Shown here piece after piece: positions 33,665 to 42,230 of a stretch of DNA of 64,000 bases. Positions within the stretch are counted from its first letter, which is position 1. Each line of letters begins with the position of its first letter. The position numbers were made by a program, and so were the translations under genes. Under the pieces are notes generated by a model. That model saw only the letters and a program-made list of their open reading frames with translations. It was not told the DNA's origin and searched no databases. The stretch is from JAICJC01 sp963757605 (GTDB lineage Bacteria > Actinomycetota > Thermoleophilia > Gaiellales > JAICJC01): assembly GCA_963757605.1 (NCBI GenBank), contig CAVWSF010000001.1:372001-436000 (forward strand). The letters run 5' to 3'.

Positions 33665-35212
33665 TTATCCAGCGCGTTCGCGACGCCTGGCGAGCGACGC
33701 CAGGATGTCCATCTCGGCCAGGTGCAGGATCCGCCCCGCGGCGAGGTAGGCGCCGGCGCCGGCCGCGAGGCCGAGACCGACCGACGCGAGCTGGGCCGGG
33801 AGCGACCGCCCGAGGAGCTGGTCGAGCGGCCACCACACCCCGAACGCCGCCGCCGTGCAGTAGGCCGTGGCCACGCCGATGCGCGCAGCCTCGCCGGCCA
33901 CCTCGCGGACGTGGAGCGTCCCGACCCGCCGGGAGAGCAGGATCGCGAGCACGATGGCGTTGAAGGTGGTGACGATCGCCGTCGCGAGCGCGATGCCGGC
34001 GGCGCCGAACGGCTTGTAGAGCGCCAGGTCGAGGAAGAGGTTCAGGAACAGGTTCGCGACCGCGACCTGGGTCGGCACCCGAGCCTCCTGGAGCGCGAAG
34101 AACGCGCGGGTCAGAAGCAGCGAGAGCCCGTTGGCGACCAGCCCGAGTGAGAACGCCGCCAGGGTGGCGGCTACGTGCGAGGTGTCCGACGAGCCGAAGC
34201 TGCCGTGCTCGAAGATGAGCCGGACGATCGGGCCCGCGAGCGCGATCGAGACGGCCGTGGCCGGCAGGAGCAGGAAGACGATGGCCCGCGCGCCCGCCGA
34301 GACCGTGCGGGCGAAGCCGGGCGTGTCGCCGCGGGCGATCAGCCGGGAGATCTCGGGGAACAGCACCACCGTGACTGCGACCGAGAAGAGGCCCTGCGGC
34401 AGCATGAAGAGCCGGAACGCGTAGTTCAAGTCGGCGTCGGCGTGCGGCGAGGACAGGGTCGCGATCACGAGGTCGAGGGTCAGGTTGAAGTTGATGAGCC
34501 CGAGCCCGAGGGTGACCGGCAGCATCTGGCGCAGGATGCGCTGCACGTCGGGATGCCGCCACGCCAGGCTCACGACGAACTGCGACCGGCCGCGCAGGAG
34601 CGGGAGCGGGATCAGAAGCTGGCTCACCGTCGCGATCAGGACGCCGATCGCGTACGCGGTGATGTCGCCGGCGAACAGGACGAGCGCCAGGATGATGATG
34701 CCGTTCCAGGCGACGGGCGCGATCGCCGGGACGCCGAAGATGTCGTATGAGTTCAGGATCCCGGTGATGACCCCCGTCATCCCCAGGATCACGACGATCG
34801 GGAACAGATACTGCGACAGCTTCACCACGAGGTCGGGGTCGATGTGCTGGTCGCCGGGGACGAAGAGCGGCATGATCCACGGCGCGGCGATGATGAAGAC
34901 CGCCGAGATCGCCCCCAGGACGATCGCCGCGAGCCAGAGCACGATGCTCGCCACCCGCCACGCCTCCGGCTCCTTGCCCTGCTCCCGGAGCTCCACGAAG
35001 ACCGGCACGAACGCCGCCGAGATCGCGGTGTCGGCGACCAGGCTGCGGATCAGGTTCGGGACGTTGAACGCGATCAGGAACGCGCCGAGCGCCGGGCCCG
35101 TGCTGAAGTAGTACGCGGCCGCCTGCTCGCGGACGACGCCGGCCACCCGGGAAAGCGCCGTCGCCGATCCGAACGCCGCGGTGGATGCGGCCAGGCGCCG
35201 CCGATCGCTCAT
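33665..35212 (-). CDS. murJ: Lipid II flippase MurJ (MviN family)
   Basis: 515 residues with 14 or so membrane helices. Signature segments are ALSRVAGVVREQAAAYYFST, AFNVPNLIRSLVADTAISAA-FVPVF, LNYAFRLFMLPQGLFSVAVT and LFPEISRLIARGDT. It flips lipid II for peptidoglycan synthesis. ATG 35212 is used because it begins the conserved SDRRRLAASTAAFGSATAL. It is divergent from rpsT with 43 nt between starts. Confidence 0.95.
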   Translation of the reverse strand: MSDRRRLAASTAAFGSATALSRVAGVVREQAAAYYFSTGPALGAFLIAFNVPNLIRSLVADTAISAAFVPVFVELREQGKEPEAWRVASIVLWLAAIVLGAISAVFIIAAPWIMPLFVPGDQHIDPDLVVKLSQYLFPIVVILGMTGVITGILNSYDIFGVPAIAPVAWNGIIILALVLFAGDITAYAIGVLIATVSQLLIPLPLLRGRSQFVVSLAWRHPDVQRILRQMLPVTLGLGLINFNLTLDLVIATLSSPHADADLNYAFRLFMLPQGLFSVAVTVVLFPEISRLIARGDTPGFARTVSAGARAIVFLLLPATAVSIALAGPIVRLIFEHGSFGSSDTSHVAATLAAFSLGLVANGLSLLLTRAFFALQEARVPTQVAVANLFLNLFLDLALYKPFGAAGIALATAIVTTFNAIVLAILLSRRVGTLHVREVAGEAARIGVATAYCTAAAFGVWWPLDQLLGRSLPAQLASVGLGLAAGAGAYLAAGRILHLAEMDILASLARRRERAG

Positions 35213-35255
35213 CGGCGCCGAGTCTACCGGGCGCGCTGCTAGGATCCCGGCGCCC

Positions 35256-35528
35256 GTGGCGAACTCCAAGCAACAGGCCAAGCGCGTCCGCACCGCCGCC
35301 CGCCAGCGGCTCGAGAACCTGCGCTACAAGACGCAGATCAAGACGCTGCAGCGGCGCCTGCGCGAGGCGGTCGACTCCGGCGACGGCGAGCAGATCGCCG
35401 CGGCCCACCTCCGCCTGGTCTCGGTCGTCGACCGCGCGGCCGCCCGGCGTGCGATCCATCGCAACGCTGCGTCCCGGCGCAAGGCCCAGGCCGCCCGGGT
35501 CGTCAACGAGGCCCGAGTCTCCGCGTAA
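35256..35528 (+). CDS. rpsT: 30S ribosomal protein S20
   Basis: 90 residues from GTG 35256: ANSKQQAKRVRTAARQRLEN, RYKTQIKTLQRRLREAVDSG, AIHRNAASRRKAQAARVVNE. This is the canonical S20 sequence, rich in Lys/Arg and Ala helices. S20 binds 16S rRNA helices early in 30S assembly. A TAGGAT -10-like hexamer (35240-35245) lies 11 nt before the start, consistent with a very short leader. Its last 26 nt overlap the end of the convergent membrane gene. Confidence 0.96.
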   Translation: MANSKQQAKRVRTAARQRLENLRYKTQIKTLQRRLREAVDSGDGEQIAAAHLRLVSVVDRAAARRAIHRNAASRRKAQAARVVNEARVSA

Positions 35529-36165
35529 CGAGCCCGAGCAGGATCAGGGTGACGCCGGCCGCCTGGCCGAGCGCGAACGCGGCGTAGCTGCCCGCCCGGG
35601 TGGCCGTCGAGGCCGCTGCGATCACCGCCACGCCCGCCGCGACGAGGAGCGGGCGCGGGTCGCGTCGCCGGCGCGCGGAGGCGACCGAACCGACGAGCAG
35701 GACGACCGTCCCGGCGGAGTTGAGCGCGATCGCCATCACCTTCGGCCACGGCCCCTCGAGCGCGTCGTTGGGCGGCGTCGCCCCGGCCCGGGCCAGCTCG
35801 CCTGCGTCGACCCTCGCCGCGAGCACCGCGGCGACCGCCGCAAACGTGAGGAAGAGCATGGTGGCGGCGGCCAGGCGCGTGACGGTGCGACCGGGCAGCA
35901 CGAGCAGCAGCTCTCCGACCGCCAGGTAGGCCACGACCAGGACGCCGCCGGTCAGGTAGTAGACGCGGAACGGCCCGTCCGTCCACCCGTTCGCCGCCCC
36001 AAGCCACAGCGCGGCCGCTGCGATCGTGAAGAGCGCGAAGCCGATCGCCCAGGCCACGAACGCCGGCCGCCGCGGGCTCGGCGCGAAGGCGCGCCTGGCG
36101 GCGATCGCCGTGCACGCCGCCGCCACCGCCGTGGCCGCAGCCGCAGCGGCGGTCTGGCCGCTCAT
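35503..36165 (-). CDS. Seven-helix-type membrane protein, function unknown
   Basis: 220 residues with about seven hydrophobic helices (FVAWAIGFALFTIAAAALWL, YYLTGGVLVVAYLAVGELLL, AAATMLFLTFAAVAAVLAAR, MAIALNSAGTVVLLVGSVAS). WPKVMAIALNSAGTV and YYLTGG-x-L recur in uncharacterised actinobacterial membrane proteins. ATG 36165 overlaps the holA stop (ATGA). Its 3' end overlaps rpsT by 26 nt in convergent orientation. Confidence 0.75.
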   Translation of the reverse strand: MSGQTAAAAAATAVAAACTAIAARRAFAPSPRRPAFVAWAIGFALFTIAAAALWLGAANGWTDGPFRVYYLTGGVLVVAYLAVGELLLVLPGRTVTRLAAATMLFLTFAAVAAVLAARVDAGELARAGATPPNDALEGPWPKVMAIALNSAGTVVLLVGSVASARRRRDPRPLLVAAGVAVIAAASTATRAGSYAAFALGQAAGVTLILLGLVTRRLGPR

Positions 36166-37109
36166 CCGCTCGTGATCTCGGCCAGCGCCAGCTCGAGCTC
36201 GAACCGGGCGTCGAGCCGGCTCCCGCCCTTGACCGCGAGGTCGAGATCGGCGAGCCGCACGACGGCCCGGCCCAGCTCGTCGCGGGCGAACGACCGCGCC
36301 TGGCCGACGAGCTTCCCCGCCGGGAACGGCTTCAGGTTGAGGTCGCGGGCCACGTCCGCCTGGGACCCGCCCTCGTCGAGGATCACGGCTGCCCGATGCA
36401 CCTTGCGCACGTGGGAGGCGAGCTGCGCGATCAGCCGGCCGACGTCCTCGGGTCGCTCGACGTCGGCCGTGGCGAGCGAGATCACGCTCGCCGCGTCGCG
36501 CCGGCCCCAGGCGTCGGTGATGTCCCAGGGCTTGATGTCGGGCTGGGCGATCACGAGCAGCTCGACGTCCTCGACCCTCGCCTCGCCGTTCGCGCAGTAG
36601 GCGGCGAGCTTCTCGACCTCCACGGCGAGGTCGCCCACGTCGTCGCCGGCCAGATCGACGAGCCTGCGGGCCACGGCCGCCGAGCAGCCCACGCCGCGGT
36701 CGGCCAGCCGGCGCACGACCCAGTCGGCCGCCTGCTTCCGCTCCGGCGCGTCGAAGAGCCGCACGTCGCCGACGGCCGCCACGGCCACTGCCAGCGCGTG
36801 CTTGGGCGTGATCTTGCCGCCGCCGAAGAGCGCGAGCACGGTGTCGGGCGCCGGGTCGGCCAGGTAGGCGACGACGCCGGCGACGGCCTCGTCGTCGAGC
36901 TCCTCCGCGTTTCGCACGAGCACGAGGCGACGGCCGCCGAAAAGCCCAAGGGCGTTGCATGCGCCCACGACGTCGACCGGCTGCTCGCCGCCTGCCGAGA
37001 GCTGCTCGACCGCCTCCTCGGGGAAGTGGCCGCGAAGGCGGGCGATCGCGGCGTCCACCTTGGGCCAGTCGCCGCCCGCGATCAGGTAGGCCGGCTTGAG
37101 ATCCGCCAA
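36162..37109 (-). CDS. holA: DNA polymerase III subunit delta
   Basis: 315 residues, the usual size. The N-terminal domain has PAYLIAGGDWPKVDAAIARL; RRLVLVRNAEEL and LAGDDVGDLAVEVEKLAAYC follow. Then come KPWDITDAWGRRDAASVISL and the collar domain LKPFPAGKLVGQARSFARDE. Delta opens the beta clamp in the clamp loader. The start is TTG 37109. It is 4 nt after the Rrf2 gene stop and coupled to the membrane protein. comEC/comEA-holA-rpsT proximity is typical. Confidence 0.92.
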   Translation of the reverse strand: MADLKPAYLIAGGDWPKVDAAIARLRGHFPEEAVEQLSAGGEQPVDVVGACNALGLFGGRRLVLVRNAEELDDEAVAGVVAYLADPAPDTVLALFGGGKITPKHALAVAVAAVGDVRLFDAPERKQAADWVVRRLADRGVGCSAAVARRLVDLAGDDVGDLAVEVEKLAAYCANGEARVEDVELLVIAQPDIKPWDITDAWGRRDAASVISLATADVERPEDVGRLIAQLASHVRKVHRAAVILDEGGSQADVARDLNLKPFPAGKLVGQARSFARDELGRAVVRLADLDLAVKGGSRLDARFELELALAEITSG

Positions 37110-37112
37110 ACC

Positions 37113-37589
37113 CTAACCCTCTACTTGAGCTGCATTCCCGTGCGGCAGCCGGCGCGCGCGCCGCTCGCCCTGGGCGGCGATCACCCGGGAGCGCTCGACG
37201 AGCTGGGCGAACGTGATCGTCTCGAGCACCGACCGCAGCATGCCGCGGGCCTCGAGCCACACCCCGGGCAGGGCTTCAGCCCCGGGCGGATAGGTCACCT
37301 CGTCAGGCCGCACCCCGGCAACGGCCGCAATCGGGCCGTCGACCACGCGGATGACCTCCGCGAGCGAGATCTCCTCCGCGGGCACGGCCAGCCGGTAGCC
37401 GCCCTCCGGGCCGCGGTGCGACGCGACGATGCCGGCGTGCTTCAGCTCGCCGAGGATGTTCTCGACGAACTTGAGCGGCAGGTCCTGAGCCTTCGCGACG
37501 AGCTCGCCCTTGATCGGCCCCTCCCCCTGATGGGCCGCCAGCACGAGCACCGCCCGCACCGCGTAGTCGGCCTTGGCGGAGAGCTTCAC
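37113..37589 (-). CDS. Rrf2-family transcriptional regulator
   Basis: 158 residues. MKLSAKADYAVRAVLVLAAH, DLPLKFVENILGELKHAGIV and HRGPEGGYRLAVPAEEISLA give the Rrf2 winged helix. The IscR/NsrR-type three-cysteine cluster is absent, so it is likely a CymR-like member without an Fe-S centre. It is divergent from citrate synthase with 32 nt between starts, suggesting control of that gene and itself. It precedes holA by 3 nt. Confidence 0.9.
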   Translation of the reverse strand: MKLSAKADYAVRAVLVLAAHQGEGPIKGELVAKAQDLPLKFVENILGELKHAGIVASHRGPEGGYRLAVPAEEISLAEVIRVVDGPIAAVAGVRPDEVTYPPGAEALPGVWLEARGMLRSVLETITFAQLVERSRVIAAQGERRARRLPHGNAAQVEG

Positions 37590-37621
37590 GGGGACATTGT
37601 CGCACGCACGGGGATACGATC

Positions 37622-38722
37622 GTGCGAATGGCGGATGTGAACTCCGGCCTCGAGGGCGTCCTCGCGGCCGAGACGACGATCAGCCTGGTCGACGGAACAG
37701 CCGGCCGGCTGCTCTACCGCGGGTACGAGATCGGCGACCTGGCGGCGCACGGGACGTTCGACAGCGTGACGGCGCTGCTCCTCGATGGCGAATGGCCGGC
37801 TGCGCCCGAGCGACTGCCGGCGGCCGGGCTCTCCGAGCCGGTCGTCGCCGCGCTTCGCAGCCTGCCCGCCGACGCGGCGCCGCTCGACGCGCTGCGCACG
37901 GGCGTCTCGGCCTGGGGCGCCGCCGACGGCGTCGACTGGCCGCCGACGGCCGCGCAGGCCCGCGAGCTGATCGCGCTCGCGCCGGCGATCGTCGGCGGGT
38001 TCGCGCGGCTTCGGTCAGGGGACGAGCCGGTCGACCCGGCCGGGTCGCAGGGGCTCGGCGTCGCCGGCCGCCTCCTCCACGCCATCTCCGGCGAGGTGCC
38101 GGAGGCGTCGCGCGAGCGGGCGCTCGACGCGTACTTCGTGTGCTGCGCGGAGCACGGACTGAACGCGTCGACCTTCACGGCTCGAGTCGTCACGTCGACC
38201 CACTCCGACCTCGCGAGCGCTGTCTGCGGCGCGGTCGGCGCGCTCAAGGGCCGGCTCCACGGTGGCGCGCCGTCGGGCGTGCGCGACCAGCTCACGCAGA
38301 TCGGCGACGTCGACCACGCCGAGCGCTGGATCCGCGAGGCCCTGGCGCGCGGCGAGCGGCTCATGGGGTTCGGCCACCGCATCTACCGCACCACCGACCC
38401 GCGGGCCGAGGCGCTGCGCAGCGTCGCCGAGAGCCTGGCGGCCGACGCCGAGTGGCTGAAGCTCGCCATCGACGTCGAGGACGTGGCGCTTCGGCTCCTC
38501 GCCGAGCACAAGCCCGACCGCGTCCTCAAGACGAACGTCGAGTACTACGCATCGGTCGTCCTCGACGGCGTCGGCCTGCCGTCCGACCTCTACACGCCGG
38601 CGTTCGCGGTGGCGCGCACCGCCGGCTGGTGTGCGCACGTCCTCGAGCAGGCCGAGCACGGCCGCCTGATCCGGCCGGACGCCGCCTATGTCGGCCCGGC
38701 AACGCGCGCGCTGCCCATCTGA
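37622..38722 (+). CDS. Citrate synthase
   Basis: 366 residues of the short type I-like (archaeal/Gram-positive) class. GLEGVLAAETTISLVDGTAG and LLYRGYEIGDLA open the protein. Catalytic segments are LKGRLHGGAPSGV (His), LMGFGHRIYRTTDPRAEAL (His) and VVLDGVGLPSDLYTPAFAVA (Asp). It condenses oxaloacetate with acetyl-CoA; a 2-methylcitrate synthase role cannot be excluded. GTG 37622 or ATG 37628 as start. Divergent from Rrf2. Confidence 0.94.
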   Translation: MRMADVNSGLEGVLAAETTISLVDGTAGRLLYRGYEIGDLAAHGTFDSVTALLLDGEWPAAPERLPAAGLSEPVVAALRSLPADAAPLDALRTGVSAWGAADGVDWPPTAAQARELIALAPAIVGGFARLRSGDEPVDPAGSQGLGVAGRLLHAISGEVPEASRERALDAYFVCCAEHGLNASTFTARVVTSTHSDLASAVCGAVGALKGRLHGGAPSGVRDQLTQIGDVDHAERWIREALARGERLMGFGHRIYRTTDPRAEALRSVAESLAADAEWLKLAIDVEDVALRLLAEHKPDRVLKTNVEYYASVVLDGVGLPSDLYTPAFAVARTAGWCAHVLEQAEHGRLIRPDAAYVGPATRALPI

Positions 38723-38757
38723 TACTCGATTCGATATCGGATCGGATCCGGTATCAT
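38720..38757 (+). promoter_or_regulatory. Palindromic promoter/operator before the HTH-CheW gene
   Basis: TGATAC (38720-38725) and GTATCA (38751-38756) form an inverted pair around repeated TCGAT/GGATC motifs. TATCAT (38752-38757) is a -10-like hexamer 9 nt before ATG 38767. Likely an autoregulatory site. The left half-site includes the stop codon of citrate synthase. Confidence 0.45.
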
Positions 38758-38766
38758 CAGGTCGCG

Positions 38767-39378
38767 ATGGAGCTGCTGAAGGATGCACGCGAGGGGGCCG
38801 GCCTCTCGCAGCGCGAGCTGGCCCGGCGGGCCGGGACGTCCCAGGCGATGGTGGCGCGGATCGAGCGCGGGCACCAGTCGCCGAGCCTGGCGACGCTGGA
38901 GCGGCTGGTGCGGGCGTGCGGGCTCGAGCTGCGGGTGGAGGCCGGGGGTGGCGAGGCGCCTCCGCCGAGCCGGGTAGCCGAGGCGCGCAGTGGACGGCTC
39001 CTGGTGTGGCGCTCGGGCAAGGCGGCCTACGCCTTTCCGCTCGAGACGGTCGAGCGGATCGCGGAGCTCGGGCCGCTTCGCCGCCTTCCCGGCCAGGCGT
39101 CCGGGGCCGGCGTCGTGATCGTGGACGGTGAGGCGATCGCGGCGATCGACGCGGCCCGGTGGCTCGGGATCGACGGAGGCACCCCAGCCGAGATCGTCGT
39201 CGTCCGGGCGGGCGGCGAACGCCGAGGAGTGCTCGTTGACCGGGCTGAGACGCTCGCCGACGAGACCGCCGTCGTGCCGCCGCCGCCGGGCGCGGGCGCG
39301 GCCCCGTTCGTCTCGGGCATCGCGGAGGTCGAGGGGGAGCAGGTGGTCGTGCTCGACCCGGACGGGCTCCCCGGCTAG
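38767..39378 (+). CDS. XRE-type HTH fused to CheW-like domain
   Basis: 203 residues. Residues 1-60 are an XRE HTH (MELLKDAREGAGLSQRELAR, AGTSQAMVARIERGHQSPSL). Residues ~78-203 are a CheW-like SH3 double barrel: RLLVWRSGKAAYAFPLETVE, LRRLPGQASGAGVVIVDGEA, EIVVVRAGGERRGVLVDRAE and FVSGIAEVEGEQVVVLDPDG. CheW couples receptors to CheA, but no chemotaxis genes are here. The fusion may sense a protein partner and control transcription. It follows citrate synthase by 44 nt and converges on comEC with a 4-nt overlap. Confidence 0.85.
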   Translation: MELLKDAREGAGLSQRELARRAGTSQAMVARIERGHQSPSLATLERLVRACGLELRVEAGGGEAPPPSRVAEARSGRLLVWRSGKAAYAFPLETVERIAELGPLRRLPGQASGAGVVIVDGEAIAAIDAARWLGIDGGTPAEIVVVRAGGERRGVLVDRAETLADETAVVPPPPGAGAAPFVSGIAEVEGEQVVVLDPDGLPG

Positions 39379-40604
39379 CTCAGAGCGCGCGCGATCCACA
39401 GGACGTACCCGGCCAGGAGGTCGGCCAGGCCGAGGAACGGGACGGCCAGCGGCGACCAGACCGACCCCGCCACCGCCGCGAGCGTCGCCAGCCACAGGAT
39501 CGGCGCCACGGCGGGCAGCGCCAGCAGGTTCGCCGGCACGGCCAGCGGCGTGAGCCGGCCGAAGTGCCACCACGCGATCGGCGTCGTCACGACGGTGCAG
39601 GCGATCGAGATGGCGGCCGCCTCGCCGACCGCCTCGCGCAGCCGCGGCGCGACCAGGTGGATCGCCGCCACCGCCGCGAACGACAGCTGGAAGCCGGGGT
39701 CGAAGAGCTCGAGCGGATCGAACCCCAGGACCACCGCGGCGCCGCAGGCCAGGAGGTGCCACGGTGGCGCCGGCCTCGACGCCAGCCACGCCAGCGAGAC
39801 AAGAACGCCCGAGACCCCGGCGCGCACGATCGACGGCCCCGCCCCCGACACGAGGACGTAGGCCGCCGTGAGCGCGCCCGCCGCGACCCGGGCCGGCGTC
39901 CCGATGATCCCAGCGACCCCGAGCGCGACGAGCGTGAACGCGATCAGGAGCGCCACGTTCTGGCCGCTCACCGCCACGACGTGGTAGAGGCCGCTGGCCC
40001 GGAGCTGCTCGCGCTCGACATACGGCAGGCCGGCGGTGTCACCCAGCGCGATGCCTGCGACGAGCGCCCGAGCCGGGGCCGGCGACGTGGTCGCGCCGAG
40101 CCGGCCGAGAACGTAGCGGTGCGCCGTGTCGACCGCGCCCCAGACGCCGCCGCGGCGGCCGATCTCGACGGCCCGCGTCGTCCGGAGCTGGAGGTGGATC
40201 CCCTGCGTCGCGTAGTAGCCACGGACGACCGGGTCGAGCTCGCGCAGCGATCCGCGCACGCGGAAGACGGCGCCCTGTCGAAGCGGGGTGCCGGGCGCGA
40301 CCAGCACCACGGTCTCCCCCGCTCCGGCCACGGCCGCCGCGGCCCGCGACCCGTTGGGTGGCCCGGTCACGGTGACGATGCCCGCAGCCGGCCCCGGCAC
40401 GAGCACACGCCGGTCAAGGTCGGCCACCCGCGCCGAGCCCCACGCGAGCGCCAGCCCCGCAGCACACGCCACGACGAGCGCGGAGCGCGGGCTCCGCGCC
40501 AGGCCGAGTGCCAGTACCGCAAGCAGCGGGCGGTGAAGCGCCGCCGCCACCAGCCCGGCGTCCGCGGCGAGGACGACCGCCGCCGGCCGATCAGAGGGTG
40601 ACAC
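39375..40604 (-). CDS. comEC: ComEC-type DNA-uptake channel (competence domain only)
   Basis: 409 residues. An N-terminal hydrophobic/OB-like segment is followed by the ComEC competence domain: LRASGLYHVVAVSGQNVALL, SGAGPSIVRAGVSGVLVSLA, FDPGFQLSFAAVAAIHLVAP and TPIAWWHFGRLTPLAVPANL. The C-terminal metallo-beta-lactamase nuclease domain of long ComEC proteins is absent. The chain ends normally after the last helices, so this is the short form. It begins 14 nt inside the comEA end. Confidence 0.88.
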   Translation of the reverse strand: MSPSDRPAAVVLAADAGLVAAALHRPLLAVLALGLARSPRSALVVACAAGLALAWGSARVADLDRRVLVPGPAAGIVTVTGPPNGSRAAAAVAGAGETVVLVAPGTPLRQGAVFRVRGSLRELDPVVRGYYATQGIHLQLRTTRAVEIGRRGGVWGAVDTAHRYVLGRLGATTSPAPARALVAGIALGDTAGLPYVEREQLRASGLYHVVAVSGQNVALLIAFTLVALGVAGIIGTPARVAAGALTAAYVLVSGAGPSIVRAGVSGVLVSLAWLASRPAPPWHLLACGAAVVLGFDPLELFDPGFQLSFAAVAAIHLVAPRLREAVGEAAAISIACTVVTTPIAWWHFGRLTPLAVPANLLALPAVAPILWLATLAAVAGSVWSPLAVPFLGLADLLAGYVLWIARALS

Positions 40605-41169
40605 GCCCGCGCAGCGCCGCCAGGCGGGCCGGGCCGATGCCGCTCACCTGGTCCAGCTCGGCGATCGAGCGGAAGCCCCCGTGCTGCGTGCGGTAGTCGA
40701 TGATGCGCTGGCCGAGCGCGGGCCCGATGCCGTCGAGCGTCTCGAGCTGCTCCAGCGTTCCGGAGTTGAGGGAGACTGGCGCCGCGGGCGAGGCCGGGCC
40801 GCCGGCGCCCGCGGCGGGTGCGGGCCCGGCCCCGCGCCGCGGCACCACCACCTGCTCGCCGTCGGCGAGCCGGGCCGCCAGGTTGAGCGCCTCCAGATCG
40901 GCGTGGCGGCCGGCCCGCGCCTTTCGCACCGCGTCGAGCACCCGTGCGCCGGCGGGGAGCCGGTACACCCCTGCGCGGCGCACCTCGCCGCTGACGTCGA
41001 CGACGACGACCTGGGGCTCCGGGCTCGGCGCGTCGGCGGGTATCGCGGCCGTGGCGGGCGGGTACGCGCCGCCGCTTCCCCCGCCACCCGTCCCGTACCG
41101 CCAGCCGATCGCGAGCACCAGGACGACGGCCGCGGCATACAGCACGAGCTGGCGGGGCGGTGGAAGCAC
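40591..41169 (-). CDS. comEA: ComEA-like DNA-binding protein
   Basis: About 192 residues from GTG 41169. It has one membrane anchor (LVLYAAAVVLVLAIGWRYG), a Pro/Gly linker and an SLBB domain (VVVVDVSGEVRRAGVYRLPA). At the C-terminus are two helix-hairpin-helix motifs (LNSGTLEQLETLDGIGPALG and AELDQVSGIGPARLAALRG). ComEA binds incoming dsDNA at the membrane and hands it to ComEC. Earlier in-frame start codons reach 41286 but add a non-conserved leader. Confidence 0.92.
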   Translation of the reverse strand: MLPPPRQLVLYAAAVVLVLAIGWRYGTGGGGSGGAYPPATAAIPADAPSPEPQVVVVDVSGEVRRAGVYRLPAGARVLDAVRKARAGRHADLEALNLAARLADGEQVVVPRRGAGPAPAAGAGGPASPAAPVSLNSGTLEQLETLDGIGPALGQRIIDYRTQHGGFRSIAELDQVSGIGPARLAALRGRVTL

Positions 41170-41309
41170 GACGGCGCCTATCCTGCGGGAGAACCAGTTA
41201 CATCTCCAGCCCCAACCGGTGCCGGGTCGGTGCCGAAACTGCCACGAGGCCCGATGCGGGTCTGACCCCGTAGCCTCGGTAGACAACAGTTGGGGCCGCG
41301 GTACCGGGC

Positions 41310-42230
41310 ATGATCACACAGGCGGAAGGCATCAGGCTCCAGGGGCTCGAGAAGTCGTTCTCGACCCCGCAGGGCGTGGTCCGAGCGGTCGACGGGATCG
41401 ACGTGGCGGTCTCGGCCGGCGAGACGGTCGCGCTGCTCGGCCCGAACGGAGCCGGCAAGACGACGACGATCGACATGCTGCTCGGCCTGCTGCCGCCCGA
41501 CGCCGGGGCCGTCTCGCTCTTCGGCAATCCGCCGGCCGAGGCGATCGCCGACGGCGCCGTCGGCGCCATGCTCCAGATGGGCTCGCTCCTGCCGTACCTG
41601 AGCGTCCGCGAGCTCCTGACGATGATGGCCGCGCTCTATCCGGACCCGATGGACGTCGATGAGGTGATCGAGATCGTGGGCCTCGGGGACATCGTGGGCC
41701 GGATGACGCACCGGCTCTCCGGCGGGCAGACGCAGCGCGTGCGGTTCGCGATCGCGCTCGTCTCGAACCCCGACCTGCTCGTCCTCGACGAGCCCACGGT
41801 GGCGATGGACGTCGAGGGCCGGCACGCCTTCTGGACGACCATGCGCGGCTTCGCAGCGGGCGGCAAGACGGTCATCTTCGCGACGCACTACCTCGACGAG
41901 GCCGACGACTACGCCGACCGGGCCGTCCTCATGGCGCGCGGGAAGATCGTCGCCGACGGGCCGACGACCGAGATCAAGGCGATGGTCGGCGGCCGTCGGA
42001 TCCGCGCCACGCTGCCGAATGCCGACCTCGGCGCGCTGGAGCGCCTGCCGGGCGTCCTTTCAGCCGAGCGCCGCGGCGAGGCGATCGTCCTTCGGTGCTC
42101 CGACTCCGACCAGGCGATCCGCGCCCTGCTCGCGGCGCACGCCGACGTTCGCGACATCGAGATCACCGGGGCCGGGCTCGAGGAGGCGTTCCTGGAGCTC
42201 ACGACGGCCCCGGCGAAGGCCGCGGCATGA
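41310..42230 (+). CDS. ABC transporter ATP-binding protein (ABC-2 exporter type)
   Basis: 306 residues. Walker A GPNGAGKTTTI, Q-loop region MLQMGSLLPYL, signature LSGGQTQRVRFA, Walker B LLVLDEPT, H-loop ATHYLDEAD. The C-terminal ~80 residues form the DrrA/NatA-like extension (RRIRATLPNADLGALERLPG). It powers the permease encoded with a 4-nt ATGA overlap. Substrate likely a drug or lipid-like compound; unknown. It is divergent from comEA. Confidence 0.93.
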   Translation: MITQAEGIRLQGLEKSFSTPQGVVRAVDGIDVAVSAGETVALLGPNGAGKTTTIDMLLGLLPPDAGAVSLFGNPPAEAIADGAVGAMLQMGSLLPYLSVRELLTMMAALYPDPMDVDEVIEIVGLGDIVGRMTHRLSGGQTQRVRFAIALVSNPDLLVLDEPTVAMDVEGRHAFWTTMRGFAAGGKTVIFATHYLDEADDYADRAVLMARGKIVADGPTTEIKAMVGGRRIRATLPNADLGALERLPGVLSAERRGEAIVLRCSDSDQAIRALLAAHADVRDIEITGAGLEEAFLELTTAPAKAAA

